This document shows, in pieces, positions 38,060 through 50,389 of a stretch of 64,000 nucleotides of DNA. The stretch covers positions 1-64,000 of the forward strand of contig NZ_BCSX01000011.1 in NCBI RefSeq assembly GCF_001570425.1, written 5' to 3'. Source of the stretch: Mycolicibacterium brisbanense (GTDB lineage: Bacteria; Actinomycetota; Actinomycetes; Mycobacteriales; Mycobacteriaceae). The notes under the pieces are model-generated. The model had not been told where the DNA came from, ran no database searches, and saw only the letters and a list, made by a program, of their open reading frames with translations. Position 1 is the first letter of the stretch. Every line of letters starts with the position of its first letter. A program made the position numbers and the translations under genes.

Positions 38060-39307
38060 ATGGCGCGCACCCCGCCCACCCGCGGCGACGGGAGTGCACC
38101 TGTCGTGCGGCGCCGTCCGAAAGACCGGAAAGCCCAGATCGCCCGCGTCTCTGCGGAGGAGTTCAGTGCCCTCGGCTATCACGGTGTCAGCATGGAGGCC
38201 ATCGCATCGCGCGTCGGGATCTCGGCGGCTGCGTTGTACCGGCACTATTCGAGCAAGTACGAACTGTTCCGCGACGCCGTGCTCAATCTCGGCCAGCAAC
38301 TGGTCGACTGCACCGCGCCCGCCGACCAGACCGAAGCCGACCCGCGTCGGGAACTGCGTCGCCTGGTCGCCGCGCTGACCGACACCGCGCTGGCCAACCG
38401 GGAGTCCGGTGGCCTGTACCGGTGGGAGGCCCGGTTCCTGCGCGGCGATGATCAGGCTGCGTTGAACAGCCAGATGCGGACCGTGCACCTGCGCATCCAG
38501 CGGCCGCTGCGGGTGCTGAGACCCGAGCTCGGATCGCACGAGCGCTGGACGCTGTCGACCGCCGTGCTCAGCGTGCTCGGCAGCATCGTCGACCATCGGG
38601 CCAAGCTGCCTGCCGGCCAGATCCGTGCGGTGCTCGCCGAGATCATCGACACCGTGCTCGCCGCGGATCTGCCCGAGCTTCCCACGGCCGCCGATCCGGT
38701 GGCGCAGGGGCGGCCCGTCGCCGACGCCACCAAATACGAAGCGTTGCTGAGTGAATCGCTGCGGTTGTTCAACCAGAACGGCTACCGCGACACCACCATG
38801 GAGGACATCGCGAGTGCGGTCGGCATGCCGGCATCGGGCATCTATCGGTACTTCTCGGGCAAGACGAACATCCTCGCAGCCGGATTCCGGCGGGTGGCCG
38901 ATCGACTGTCCGAAGACATGGCCGAGGTGCTGCGCACGGTCCCCGATCCCGAACAGGCACTCGCGGCGCTGATCGACGGGTATGTGGCACGTTCGTTCGC
39001 CCGCCCGGAACTCGACTACGTCTACTACACCGAACGTCTCAACATGACTGCCGCCGACCAGAAAATCCTGCGCGACCTGCAGAGGTCCGCAGTGGAATGC
39101 TGGGTGAACCTGGTGATACCCGTGCGGCCCCAGTGGACTGCCGGTCAGGCTCGGTTCGCGGTTCATGCTGCGATGGCGTTGGTGATCGACCTGGGCCGGC
39201 TCATGGGGTACCAGAATTCGGAGCAGGCCCGGGCCGTGGTGACGGCCATGGTCGATCTCACCCTGTTCGGGCGCTACCGGTTGCGGGCGGCGTTGCCGGC
39301 CAGATAA
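38060..39307 (+). CDS. TetR-type regulator with two DNA-binding domains
   Basis: The 415-residue protein is about twice the usual TetR length. It has two complete TetR_N helix-turn-helix units. The first is at about residues 25-72 ('ARVSAEEFSALGYHGVSMEAI...ISAAALYRHYSSKYELF'), the second at about 226-276 ('SLRLFNQNGYRDTTMEDIASAVGMPASGIYRYFSGK'). Each is followed by a helical ligand-type domain, so this is a tandem fusion. It is divergent from a small membrane protein gene and overlaps the convergent 90-residue gene by 34 bp. Such double TetRs recur in mycobacteria, often near lipid or monooxygenase genes. Confidence 0.9.
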   Translation: MARTPPTRGDGSAPVVRRRPKDRKAQIARVSAEEFSALGYHGVSMEAIASRVGISAAALYRHYSSKYELFRDAVLNLGQQLVDCTAPADQTEADPRRELRRLVAALTDTALANRESGGLYRWEARFLRGDDQAALNSQMRTVHLRIQRPLRVLRPELGSHERWTLSTAVLSVLGSIVDHRAKLPAGQIRAVLAEIIDTVLAADLPELPTAADPVAQGRPVADATKYEALLSESLRLFNQNGYRDTTMEDIASAVGMPASGIYRYFSGKTNILAAGFRRVADRLSEDMAEVLRTVPDPEQALAALIDGYVARSFARPELDYVYYTERLNMTAADQKILRDLQRSAVECWVNLVIPVRPQWTAGQARFAVHAAMALVIDLGRLMGYQNSEQARAVVTAMVDLTLFGRYRLRAALPAR

Positions 39308-39546
39308 GCGACGTATCCGACGGTTCCGGCGAGAGCCAGCTTGCGGGTCTTGCGCAGGATCAGCCCCAACCCGAGTGCGGTCTCGATGCCCCCGTTGGTG
39401 TAGATGTGCTTGTGCGTGTCCTTGGGGAACGCGGACTTCGTGATCGATTCGAACAACTGCGGCTTCACGAAATGGGCCACACCGGTTCCGGCCAGGCCGA
39501 GGCCGGCGAGCTTGGCCAGCGTCGAGTCGTTGTTCTGTTCGGTCAT
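39274..39546 (-). CDS. Small membrane-associated protein, unknown function
   Basis: The 90-residue protein starts MTEQNNDSTLAKLAGLGLAG and has 'VAHFVKPQLFESITKSAFPKDTHKHIYTNGGIETALGLGLIL' with two hydrophobic stretches. It is faintly DoxX-like but shorter, and I do not assign a function. Start ATG 39546 follows AGAGAGG; a longer in-frame start at 39576 would overlap the monooxygenase stop. It is downstream of, and probably co-transcribed with, the flavin monooxygenase (16-base gap). Confidence 0.65.
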   Translation of the reverse strand: MTEQNNDSTLAKLAGLGLAGTGVAHFVKPQLFESITKSAFPKDTHKHIYTNGGIETALGLGLILRKTRKLALAGTVGYVAYLAGNAARNR

Positions 39547-39562
39547 GGATGATCCTCTCTGA

Positions 39563-41047
39563 TCAGGAAAACGCATAGTCGCTCAACGGGAATCGGGAAG
39601 CGTCCGCAACGGCCCGACGCGTTGTCATGGGCCGCAGCAGGGTGGCTTCGCCGCTCGGATTGAAATAGTACGACCGTGCCGAAGCGCAGTCGCCGAGGGT
39701 GAACAACGAGTCGCCGAGCAGCTCGGTCATCAAGTCCAGATACCGTGCGTTGGCTTCCTCGGTCACCTCGAATGTGGTGGCGCCGCGGCGGTTCAGCTCA
39801 CCGAACAGCCGGTCCATCAACCGCATCTGGTATTCCATGGTGTTGAAGAAGTTCAACCCGAGGAACGCGTACGGACTGGCCAGGCTCAGGTAGTTCGGGA
39901 AGTACGGCATCGAGACGCCCTGGTAAGCCTGGAACCTGGTGTCGCGCCACCATTTTCCGAGGTTGCGACCGTCCCGGCCGATCACCTCGATGGCCGGGAA
40001 ATTGGCCTCCCAGAGGTCGAATCCGGTGGCCAGCACGAGGGTGTCGATGACGGTCTTGCTGCCGTCGGCATTGACGATGCCGTCGGGCTCGATGTGGTCG
40101 ATGCCGTCGGCCTGCAGTTGCACGTGCGGTTTGGTGAAGGTGCGGTAGTAGCTGTTGGAGAATGTCGGCCGTTTACAGCCGAAGTCGTAGTCCGGGGTCA
40201 GTTTGCGACGCAGCTGCGGATCGCGGATCGAGGCGAACCGGTGCAGTTTGGCCAGATCCGCCGCGGCGATGTTGAGCCGACGGAAGTACCGGTGTTTGAG
40301 CACCGCGGTGTCGACCATGAATGCGTAGATGCCGTCGGTGACGGTCCGGATGGCGCGCTGCGTCAACGGGATTCGGGCGAACAGGGCCCTGATCGGGGGC
40401 GGGAACCGCACGTCGATCTTCGGCACCACCCAGATCGGGGTGCGTTGGTAGACCGTTAACGCGGTCACCCGGCGGGCCAGCTCGGGGATGAGCTGCACCG
40501 CGGTGGCGCCGGTGCCGATGATCGCCACGCTGCGACCGGACAGGTCGTACCCGTCGTCCCAGTCGGTGGTGTGGATGATCCTGCCCGCGAAGCTGTCGAT
40601 GCCGGCGATGTCGGGTGTGTGTGGTTGGGAGAGAAAGCCGGTGGCGGTCAAGAGGTAGCGGGCCCGCAGTGTCTCACCGTCGGCGACCGTCACGTGCCAG
40701 TGCGCGGTCTCCTCGTCCCAGCGGGCGCCCTGCACGGTCGTGTTGAACCGGATGTGCCGCCGTACGTCGTACTTGTCGGCGACCGTGTCGGCGTAGCGCT
40801 TGATCTCGGTGCCCGTCGAGAACAGCCGCGACCAGTGTGGGTTGGGCTCGAAGAAGTACGAGTACGTGGTGGTGGGGACGTCGACGGCCAAGCCGGGGTA
40901 GTGGTTGACATGCCAGGTGCCGCCGAGGTCGGCTTCGCGGTCGACGATCACGAAGTCGTCGATACCCATCCGCTTGAGCTGGATGGCCGCGCCGATCCCG
41001 GCGAACCCCGCCCCGACGATCACGGCGTCGTGTGCCCCCGGATTCAT
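39563..41047 (-). CDS. Flavin-containing monooxygenase, Baeyer-Villiger type
   Basis: The 494-residue protein has FAD-binding 'AVIVGAGFAGIGAAIQL' at the N-terminus. The Baeyer-Villiger fingerprint FxGxxxHxxxW is present ('FAGRIIHTTDWDD'), and the NADPH-binding 'VAIIGTGATAVQL' follows. 'DTLVLATGFDLWEANFP' is the usual ATG motif. Start ATG 41047 (MNPGAHD) removes a 21-residue non-homologous extension. It probably oxidises ketones or aldehydes; the substrate is unknown. A small membrane protein gene follows, and the double TetR gene lies beyond it. Confidence 0.9.
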   Translation of the reverse strand: MNPGAHDAVIVGAGFAGIGAAIQLKRMGIDDFVIVDREADLGGTWHVNHYPGLAVDVPTTTYSYFFEPNPHWSRLFSTGTEIKRYADTVADKYDVRRHIRFNTTVQGARWDEETAHWHVTVADGETLRARYLLTATGFLSQPHTPDIAGIDSFAGRIIHTTDWDDGYDLSGRSVAIIGTGATAVQLIPELARRVTALTVYQRTPIWVVPKIDVRFPPPIRALFARIPLTQRAIRTVTDGIYAFMVDTAVLKHRYFRRLNIAAADLAKLHRFASIRDPQLRRKLTPDYDFGCKRPTFSNSYYRTFTKPHVQLQADGIDHIEPDGIVNADGSKTVIDTLVLATGFDLWEANFPAIEVIGRDGRNLGKWWRDTRFQAYQGVSMPYFPNYLSLASPYAFLGLNFFNTMEYQMRLMDRLFGELNRRGATTFEVTEEANARYLDLMTELLGDSLFTLGDCASARSYYFNPSGEATLLRPMTTRRAVADASRFPLSDYAFS

Positions 41048-41088
41048 GGCGAAACAGTACCGCAGGTACCGGGTACTTTGTCGAGGGG

Positions 41089-42021
41089 TTACCCGCCTGG
41101 AGCGTGCCACCGGTGCGGATCGGCCTCCAACTGCGCGCGATCCCAGCCGGCCAGATCGGCGGCCGCGGCATAGGTGGACTGCAGGAACTCCATGAGCGCG
41201 CGATCAGGATCAGCAGAGGCCCGCACCGCCTCGTAGGGCAGCAGGAACTGGCGGAACTCCCCGCTGTAGAACGCGGGCTCAGGGCCGACCGGGTACTCGG
41301 CGAATTCCGCGGGTTCCGGGTACGCGTAGGCGTAGAAGGCGCCCTCTTCGCCGCCACCGGGCCAGAATCCGCAACTGCTCAACTCGTGCGAGTAGCCCTC
41401 CACCATGACCCAGTCGCCGCAGTTGGGTGCCCCGCCCGGGTGTTCGGGCGCCGGTCGGCCGGAGAACCTCGTGCACGCCATGTCGAACGAACCCCAGAAG
41501 AAGTGCACTGGGCTCACCTTGCCGATGAAGTGGGAGCGGAATTCGTTGATCACCCGGTGGGCCTGAATCAGTTGGCGCCAGAACAGGTGTGCGGCCTGCG
41601 GGTCGTAAGACGCGTGCTGATGGTCCTCGGCGAACGGAATGGCGGGATCGACTTCATTGGGGCGCGCGGAAATCTCTGCTTCGATACCGAGTTGCCGTAG
41701 CGCGGAGAGGGTCTCGGCATAGAACTCGGCGACGGGCTTGGCCGCAAGGGCGACGCCTACGGAACCGCCGTCGCTCGTCCGGATCGCCAGCACATGGTCG
41801 ACGAAGTCGAATTCCAGGTCGAACAAGCGGTTTTCGTACGGAATCGATCCGGTGGTCAGGCCTCGTGGACTGACATACAGGGTAACCTGCCACCAGTGGT
41901 TGAGCAGCGGCGAATGGGTGAGGCGGATCTTGCCGACGATCTGCGTCCACATGTGCAGGGTGTCGCGGGTTGGCCCCCAGTCCGCGACCCGTAGGGCGGG
42001 CCAGCCGTTGTCGACGCTCAT
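41089..42021 (-). CDS. DUF5996 family protein
   Basis: The 310-residue soluble protein begins MSVDNGWPALRVADWGPTRDTLHMWTQIVGKIRL and has 'LLNHWWQVTLYVSPRGLTTG', 'HFFWGSFDMACTRFSGR' and 'YSHELSSCGFWPGGGEEGAFYAYAYPEP'. These are features of the DUF5996 family, whose function is unknown. Start ATG 42021 was chosen over an upstream in-frame ATG (42057) that adds a basic tail. It lies 41 bases upstream of the monooxygenase start and may be in the same transcript. Confidence 0.85.
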   Translation of the reverse strand: MSVDNGWPALRVADWGPTRDTLHMWTQIVGKIRLTHSPLLNHWWQVTLYVSPRGLTTGSIPYENRLFDLEFDFVDHVLAIRTSDGGSVGVALAAKPVAEFYAETLSALRQLGIEAEISARPNEVDPAIPFAEDHQHASYDPQAAHLFWRQLIQAHRVINEFRSHFIGKVSPVHFFWGSFDMACTRFSGRPAPEHPGGAPNCGDWVMVEGYSHELSSCGFWPGGGEEGAFYAYAYPEPAEFAEYPVGPEPAFYSGEFRQFLLPYEAVRASADPDRALMEFLQSTYAAAADLAGWDRAQLEADPHRWHAPGG

Positions 42022-42281
42022 GCGAGTCCTTTCTCGGTGCTTACGCAAACATCTCACCGCTGCCGGGCCGTGTGGTCAATGCCGGGGCAGAACACCCGCC
42101 AAAGACGTTGTCACCTGGGGCGATTCGCCGCATTGGTCGCCACGATGCGGGGCCTGCTGCGGAACCTCGATCACCGGGTCAGGGTGAAGGAACCGTGGGG
42201 CCTATGCGCCGACCGCGTCGCAGAGATCCGCAGTTCGATCACCAAACTCACTGCCACGGCGAGCTTCTGACGGTGACCGGA
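42022..42281. other. Intergenic stretch with no recognised feature
   Basis: The stretch lies between the P450 stop and the DUF5996 start, both on the minus strand. It should hold the DUF5996 promoter. I see no convincing small gene, repeat or riboswitch. Open frames crossing it show no ribosome site or family signature. Confidence 0.5.
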
Positions 42282-43664
42282 TCACGGTTTGCGCCGCGTC
42301 ACCCGCGCCGGAATCGGCTCGGCGGCAACGACGGTAAAGGGTGTTTCCACCGGGAAGTCGTCGTGCAATGAGGTCACGGCGACCTCGCGCACCAGGGTGC
42401 CCAGCGCCAGGGTGGCTTCCAGCATCGCGAAGTGATCTCCCACGCATGAGCGCGGGCCGCCACCGAAAGGTAGGTATTGCCAACGACTTCGGCCCACCGA
42501 GCGCTCCGGGGTGAACCGGTCCGGGTCGAACTCCAGCGGATCGTCCCAGAGTTCGGGGTCGCGGTGCATGGCATAGAAGTTGACCAGCGCCATGGTCCCG
42601 GCCTCGGCGCGGTAGCCGTCGACCGTGATCTCCTCGTTGAGCATGCGCGGTGTGCCCGAACCGGGCGGGCACAGCCGCAGCGACTCGTGCAGCACCCGCA
42701 CGGTGTACTCCAGGCGGGGCACGTCATCGGGAGTCAGGGGGCGGTCACCCAGTGCGTCCACCTCGGTGTGCACGCGGGCCTGGATGTCGGGATGACGGCC
42801 CAGCGCCCACAGTGAGTAGCACAGCGTGGTCGAGGTGGTGTCATGGCCGGCGAGCATGAAAAGCACCAATTCATGACAGATTTCGTCGTCGGTGAGTCGC
42901 TGTCCGGTGTCCGGGTCGCTGGCCTCGATGAGGGCGCGCACCAAAGGTGCGTCGCGATCGGGGTCGGCCCGTACGGCGGTCAGGATCTCGTCGGCGAGCT
43001 GATGAAGTCGCGCATTGCCCGCCTTGGCCCGGCGCTGTGCCGGAGTGGGCACCCACTGCGGGAGCTTGACCGGGTGGGTCGCGCGGTCGGATATCCACGA
43101 CAGCGACGCGCGTAACGCAGGGCCCACGTCTTCGGCTCGCTCGTCGAGGTCCAGTCCGAACACCGAACGGCCCAGGGCCCGCAGCGTCAGCGTGCGGCAT
43201 GCGGCGTCCAGGTCGATCGTGGCGCCGTCCTCCCAGCTGTCGGCGACCGCCTGCGCCGCGTCGGCCATATGCCCGGCGTACCGCGGGACATGCTTCTTGG
43301 TGAACATCGGCTGCAGGGTGCGGCGCCGGGGCAGCCAGCGGTCATGCGGCAGGTTGAGCAGGTTGCCTCCCATCAGCCTGCGCAGGTCGATCATGTTGAC
43401 GGCGCCGCCGCGATCAGCGACCGCATCGGGGCGGCCCAGGACGTCGCGCGCCCCCTGCGGCGAGGTGATCAGCAGGACCGGCGGGATGAGCCACCGGGGT
43501 CCCAGCACGATGCGGCTGACCGGGCCGCCGGCGTCGCGTAGCCGCTGATGTCCTTCGATGAAGAGCCGCAGCGCCTTGATCTGTTGCCGGTAGGGCAGCG
43601 GGTTGAGGGGTGCCAGCGGCAGCGCAGCGGGCGTGGTGACCGCAGGACTCTCGATCTCGACCAT
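42282..43664 (-). CDS. Cytochrome P450
   Basis: The 460-residue P450 has the heme-thiolate motif '[10 protein letters not shown]' with the ligand at about C407. The I-helix oxygen-binding '[17 protein letters not shown]', the K-helix ExxR '[13 protein letters not shown]' and a '[25 protein letters not shown]' meander are all present. No membrane anchor is obvious, as expected of bacterial P450s. The subfamily is uncertain; the Gly/Pro-rich '[10 protein letters not shown]' and long length recall fatty-acid or steroid-acting types. It ends 45 bases after the septum-formation gene on the same strand. Confidence 0.93.
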   Translation of the reverse strand: MVEIESPAVTTPAALPLAPLNPLPYRQQIKALRLFIEGHQRLRDAGGPVSRIVLGPRWLIPPVLLITSPQGARDVLGRPDAVADRGGAVNMIDLRRLMGGNLLNLPHDRWLPRRRTLQPMFTKKHVPRYAGHMADAAQAVADSWEDGATIDLDAACRTLTLRALGRSVFGLDLDERAEDVGPALRASLSWISDRATHPVKLPQWVPTPAQRRAKAGNARLHQLADEILTAVRADPDRDAPLVRALIEASDPDTGQRLTDDEICHELVLFMLAGHDTTSTTLCYSLWALGRHPDIQARVHTEVDALGDRPLTPDDVPRLEYTVRVLHESLRLCPPGSGTPRMLNEEITVDGYRAEAGTMALVNFYAMHRDPELWDDPLEFDPDRFTPERSVGRSRWQYLPFGGGPRSCVGDHFAMLEATLALGTLVREVAVTSLHDDFPVETPFTVVAAEPIPARVTRRKP

Positions 43665-43709
43665 GCGTCGAGTGTCGGCGCTGCCCGTCCGCCCGATTAG
43701 AGTAAGGCG

Positions 43710-44237
43710 TTACCCCAATTTCCCGGTGCGGGGATTATCGCTGGTCGCGATGCATGTGACGGTACGGTCTCCCCGTTGCCAGGAGTCGGAGGTCGGGTAC
43801 AGCACGAACAGCTTGATGGCCGCGTCGCTGACGGCGTTCGGGGCATAGTTGGTGAGCGCCGGCTTGCATTGCTCGGTGTACTTCATCACCGCGGCGTCAC
43901 CGGGGAAGTTGCCGTCGGGCATGGTCAGCACCGAGAACACCTCGCCCTTGTGCGGCTGATCGCAGGCCACGGTGTGGACGTAGAGCACCCTGCTGCTGTC
44001 GGGTACGTCGCCGAGGCAGTCGCCGACCTTGACCTGCGTGGCCTGCGTCGAGTCTCGGTTCACCAGGTAATAGACCGCGGCCGCCGCGGCGACGGCGACC
44101 ACCACGACAACCGCCACGAGGATCAAGATCCACTTGAGCGCCGAGGATTTCTTCTTGGGTTGGGCCGCGAACCGGCCGGACTCCGCGGAATACGGCTGTG
44201 GCGGTGGCGGCGGGTAGTGCCCGGGCGGATTTGTCAC
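43710..44237 (-). CDS. Septum-formation-like membrane protein (Rv0420c position)
   Basis: The 175-residue protein has a Pro-rich cytosolic N-terminus (GHYPPPPPQPYSAE), one membrane helix at about residues 36-58 and an extracytoplasmic domain. The domain has 'VKVGDCLGDVP', 'VACDQPHKGEVFSV' and 'YTEQCKPAL', the cysteine pattern of the septum-formation family in actinobacteria. GTG 44237 overlaps the hydrolase stop by 4 bp. It is the last gene of the thiC-thiD-hydrolase transcript. The link to thiamine is only positional. Confidence 0.8.
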   Translation of the reverse strand: MTNPPGHYPPPPPQPYSAESGRFAAQPKKKSSALKWILILVAVVVVVAVAAAAAVYYLVNRDSTQATQVKVGDCLGDVPDSSRVLYVHTVACDQPHKGEVFSVLTMPDGNFPGDAAVMKYTEQCKPALTNYAPNAVSDAAIKLFVLYPTSDSWQRGDRTVTCIATSDNPRTGKLG

Positions 44238-44871
44238 GCCAGCAACCGTAGCGCTGCGTCGACCGCGAGGGCAGGCACGTCCGATGTCTTGGAACCCAGA
44301 TCGTGCCGCGCGCCGGTGATCGCGACCAACTCGGTCGGGCCGCCGACGAGCGCGACCGCGGCGGCCAACTCGTCGAGCGTGCCGAACGGGTCGGCGCTGC
44401 CGTGGGTGAACACCGTCGGCGCGGTGATCCGCGGCAGATGCTCGGTGCGGGCGCGTTCCGGCTTGCCCGGTGGGTGCAGCGGGTAGGAGAAGAGCGTGAG
44501 GACGTCCACGACGACGGGCGCCTCGGACTCGTCGCCGGCCACCGCCATCGACGTCTGCCTGCCGCCATAGGAATGCCCGCCGGCGATCACCGGACCCGCG
44601 GTGAGTGTGCGGGCCAGTGCCACCGCCTCGGCGATACCGGCGCGGTCGGCGGCCGCCGACCCGGACGGCGGCCCCTTGGGCCTGCGACGCCGGTACGGCA
44701 GGTTGTAGCGGATCGCGAGCCAGCCTCGCGAAGCCCATTCGTCGCAGATCTTGACCAGCATCGGGGAATTGCGGTTGCCGCCGGCCCCGTGGGTGAGCAC
44801 CACGACACCGTGCGGGGTGCCGTCGGGTTCGTGCGCGATGCCGTCGATCGGAGCCAGGCTCGCGTCCAGGT

Positions 44872-44875
<4 letters not shown>
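44234..44875 (-). CDS. Alpha/beta hydrolase (dienelactone-hydrolase/KANL3-like)
   Basis: The 213-residue hydrolase has 'VVLTHGAGGNRNSPML' (oxyanion region), the nucleophile S102 in 'GGHSYGGRQ', an acid at about D162 in 'HGSADPFG' and the base H191 in 'GARHDLG'. No signal peptide is seen. It is the same gene as Rv0421c by position and length. It overlaps thiD by 4 bp upstream and the membrane protein gene by 4 bp downstream. The substrate is unknown. Confidence 0.88.
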
Positions 44876-47423
<2,548 letters not shown>

Positions 47424-47707
47424 ATTGGAATCGTGCGGGTACCAACCTAGCGCAGATGCCCGCGGTGGGGAACAGCGGACCGGTTCTCAGGAGATTGGCA
47501 GCGACGCGTTGTGACCCCGGTTTGCGATGTCGCCGAATTCGACGCCAGGGTTGCCGATCGGGTGGCGCCGCGACCCTCACGTCAAAATCGGCGACGGGGT
47601 GGCCGGGCCTCGCTCGCCAGCGGGAATTGCCGTCCGTTGATTTGCATAGCTAATATATACGTTCTGGGTAGTCCCGAACCTGACGATGACGACGACGAAG
47701 AAGATTG
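47424..47707. promoter_or_regulatory. Divergent promoter region of thiC and the DHA2 efflux gene
   Basis: On the minus strand TAGGTT (about 47443-47448) is a plausible -10 for the thiC leader. On the plus strand the AT-rich CATAGCTAATATATACG (47645-47661) is unusual in this GC-rich DNA and is a likely promoter or regulator site for the efflux gene. No protein gene is supported between them apart from the short leader frame at 47686. Confidence 0.45.
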
Positions 47708-47718
47708 ATGACGACTGA
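47686..47718 (+). CDS. Possible 10-residue leader peptide overlapping the efflux gene start
   Basis: ATG 47686 opens [10 protein letters not shown] and stops at TGA 47716-47718, eight bases into the main frame, in another reading frame. The main ATG at 47708 has no good ribosome site. Translation of this leader could reach and help or block it, as in attenuation-type control of efflux pumps. This is speculative: it is short, has no clear ribosome site, and may be chance. Confidence 0.25.
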   Translation: MTTTKKIDDD

Positions 47719-49489
47719 GACGACGACTGCAAACCAATCAGGCAGCGCTACCCCGCCGGCCGGCGCCGATTCGGCGGCCCTGGAGACGGCGCGCCGGCGG
47801 GTCCGGATGGATCACGACCATCCGTTCTACAAGTGGATCGCGCTGTCCAACACGACGCTGGGAACCTTGATGGCGACCATCAACGCGTCGATCGTGCTGA
47901 TTTCCCTGCCCGCGATCTTCCGCGGGATCGGGCTCAACCCGCTGGCCCCGGCGAACGTCAGCTACCTGCTGTGGATGCTCATGGGCTACCTCGTGGTGAC
48001 GGCCGTGCTCGTGGTGCTGTTCGGTCGGCTCGGCGACATGTACGGCCGGGTCCGCATCTACAACCTGGGCTTCGTGGTGTTCACCGTCGCGGCCATCGCG
48101 CTCTCGGTGGATCCGTTCCATCTCGGCGGCGGCGCGGTGTGGCTGATCGGCTGGCGCGTGGTGCAGGGCGTCGGCGGCGCGATGCTGATGGCGTCGTCCT
48201 CGGCGATCCTCACCGACGCATTCCCGGCCAACCAGCGCGGCATGGCCCTCGGCGTCAACATGGTGGCCGCCGTCGCAGGCTCCTTCCTCGGTCTGCTCAT
48301 CGGCGGTGTGCTGTCCGAATGGGACTGGCGGGCCATCTTCTGGGTCGGCGTCCCCGTCGGCATCCTCGGCACCATCTGGAGCTACCGCTCGCTGCGCGAA
48401 CTCGGCGCCCGCAGCCCGGGCCGGCTCGACTGGGCGGGCACGCTGACCTTCGGCATCGGGCTGACCGTGCTGCTCACCGGCATCACCTACGGCATCCAGC
48501 CCTACGGCGGCTCCACCACCGGATGGCTGAATCCGTGGGTGCTGGGCGCGATCATCGCGGGTGTGCTGATGCTGGTCGCGTTCTGTGTCATCGAACTGCG
48601 CGTCGAGCATCCGATGATGAACATCCGGTTGTTTCGCAGCACCGCATTCGGCATGGGCAACCTCGCCGGCCTGATGAGCTCGGTGGGCCGCGGCGGCCTG
48701 CAGTTCATGCTGATCATCTGGCTGCAGGGCATCTGGCTGCCTTTGCACGGCTACAGCTTCGAGTCCACCCCGCTGTGGGCAGGCATCTACATGCTGCCGA
48801 TGACCATCGGTTTCCTCGTGTCCGGTCCGCTGGCCGGGACACTGTCCGACCGCTACGGCGCGCGGCCGTTCACGGTCGGCGGCATGCTGCTGATGGCGGT
48901 CACGTTCGTCGCGCTCGTGTTGATTCCCGTCGACTTCAACTACTGGCTGTTCGCCACGCTGGTGTTCTTCAACGGCCTGGGCGGCGGCATCTTCACCGCA
49001 CCCAACACCGCCGCCATCATGTCGGCGGTGCCTGCCGCCGAGCGCGGCGCGGCCTCGGGTGTGCGTGCCACGTTCTTCAACGCCGGCTCGTCACTGTCGA
49101 TCGGCATCTTCTTCTCGCTGATGATCGTCGGGCTCGCGGGATCTCTGCCCACCGCGATGTCGAGCGGCCTTGAGCAGCAGGGTGTCTCCGCGGCAGTGGC
49201 CCAAGATGTCGCCCAGCTGCCACCGGTCGGCAGCCTGTTCGCGGCATTCCTCGGCTACAACCCGATCGCGGAGTTGTTGGGCCCGTCGCATGCCCTGCAG
49301 CAACCGGGGGTCAATGCCGACGTGCTGACCGGGCAGCAGTTCTTCCCGCACCTGATCACCGAGCCGTTCCATTCCGGCTTGGTGGTGGTGTTCACCGCGG
49401 CGGCGGTGATGATGGTGCTCGGTGCGATCGCGTCGATGTTCAGTGCCGGCCGCTATGCGACGGAGACGGGAGCCGACAACGCGGCCTGA
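47708..49489 (+). CDS. MFS multidrug efflux transporter, DHA2 (14-TMS) family
   Basis: The 593-residue membrane protein has the 14-helix DHA2 layout. '[21 protein letters not shown]' gives motif D1-like, '[20 protein letters not shown]' motif A, and '[24 protein letters not shown]' motif C-like antiporter features. It is a proton-coupled exporter by family; the drug or metabolite is unknown. ATG 47708 was chosen. It has no adjacent classical regulator gene. The convergent mycofactocin-type SDR follows 21 bases later. Confidence 0.9.
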   Translation: MTTETTTANQSGSATPPAGADSAALETARRRVRMDHDHPFYKWIALSNTTLGTLMATINASIVLISLPAIFRGIGLNPLAPANVSYLLWMLMGYLVVTAVLVVLFGRLGDMYGRVRIYNLGFVVFTVAAIALSVDPFHLGGGAVWLIGWRVVQGVGGAMLMASSSAILTDAFPANQRGMALGVNMVAAVAGSFLGLLIGGVLSEWDWRAIFWVGVPVGILGTIWSYRSLRELGARSPGRLDWAGTLTFGIGLTVLLTGITYGIQPYGGSTTGWLNPWVLGAIIAGVLMLVAFCVIELRVEHPMMNIRLFRSTAFGMGNLAGLMSSVGRGGLQFMLIIWLQGIWLPLHGYSFESTPLWAGIYMLPMTIGFLVSGPLAGTLSDRYGARPFTVGGMLLMAVTFVALVLIPVDFNYWLFATLVFFNGLGGGIFTAPNTAAIMSAVPAAERGAASGVRATFFNAGSSLSIGIFFSLMIVGLAGSLPTAMSSGLEQQGVSAAVAQDVAQLPPVGSLFAAFLGYNPIAELLGPSHALQQPGVNADVLTGQQFFPHLITEPFHSGLVVVFTAAAVMMVLGAIASMFSAGRYATETGADNAA

Positions 49490-49510
49490 CGCGGGAGCCG
49501 GCTCTATCGG

Positions 49511-50329
49511 CTACTTGCGGCTGTCGCCGGCGTCGACGTTGAACTCCAGACCGGTGACGTAGCGGGCTTCCTCGGAAAGCAACCACACGACAGCGGCGGT
49601 CGAGTCGCGAGGCTCGAGATCCACGGCCAACAACTGGCTGTCGCGGAACTGCTGGAGAAGCTCTTCCATGGTCTTGTCGGAGAAGTCCACCATGTGCTGT
49701 GTCATCTCCGTCTTGATGGCCGCAGGATGCAAACTGTTGCAACGAATTCCATCAGGTCCCAGTTCTTTGGCCAGGGCCATCGCGAGCGACCGGACGCCGA
49801 TCTTCGCGGCTACGTAGTGGCTCAGATACCCGCATGCCTTGTGCGTTGCCACATTTGAGCTGACCAACACGAGGGAACCTCCCCGACCACGTTTGCGGAC
49901 GTGCGGCACCGTCGCCTTCACCGTGTGGAAAACCCCGGTGAGGTTGATGTCGATCATCGTCTGCCAGTTCTCGAGCGGAATCTCCCACGTCGGGTAGAAG
50001 CCATCGGTGATCCCCGCATTGGCTACCACGAAGTCGATGCCACCAAGTCCCGTAGCCGCGTCATCGGCCGCCTCGGCCATTCCTGCGTAGTCCCGTACGT
50101 CGACTTCGTAGGCTTTGACCCGCGCGCCCTGCGCTTCGCACAGGCGCACTGTCTCTTTGAGGTCGTCGCTCGTTGCACACCGATACGGCGGGTTGGTCAC
50201 CGTACCGGCGTTCCCGAGATCGAGCAGGGCCAGATCTGCCCCCTCCGCAGCCAGCCGGACGGCGTGGCTACGCCCCTGTCCGCGCCCGGCACCGGTGATG
50301 AATGCGACCTTTCCGTCGAACTGTCCCAT
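49511..50329 (-). CDS. Mycofactocin-coupled SDR family oxidoreductase
   Basis: The 272-residue SDR has the 'FITGAGRGQGRSHAVRLAAEGADLALLDL' opening that marks SDRs associated with mycofactocin (glycine-rich TGxxRGQGRSHA). The loop insertion after it, 'ANAGI', an active-site Ser in 'LVSSNVA' and YxxxK in 'YVAAKIG' are also present. These enzymes keep NAD bound and are reoxidised by the redox peptide mycofactocin. It lies 60 bases downstream of the Gfo/Idh gene in the sugar operon, so it may oxidise an alcohol of the imported compound. Confidence 0.85.
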   Translation of the reverse strand: MGQFDGKVAFITGAGRGQGRSHAVRLAAEGADLALLDLGNAGTVTNPPYRCATSDDLKETVRLCEAQGARVKAYEVDVRDYAGMAEAADDAATGLGGIDFVVANAGITDGFYPTWEIPLENWQTMIDINLTGVFHTVKATVPHVRKRGRGGSLVLVSSNVATHKACGYLSHYVAAKIGVRSLAMALAKELGPDGIRCNSLHPAAIKTEMTQHMVDFSDKTMEELLQQFRDSQLLAVDLEPRDSTAAVVWLLSEEARYVTGLEFNVDAGDSRK

Positions 50330-50389
50330 AGGTATTTCCTCCGATTAACCGCTCGAATGTTCAGTGATGTGTCGGGCTGCCGGACAAGA

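Noticed and set aside
42022..42281. Small plus-strand gene in the DUF5996-P450 gap
   Set aside because: Open frames cross the gap but extend into flanking genes, and none has a ribosome site or plausible protein features.
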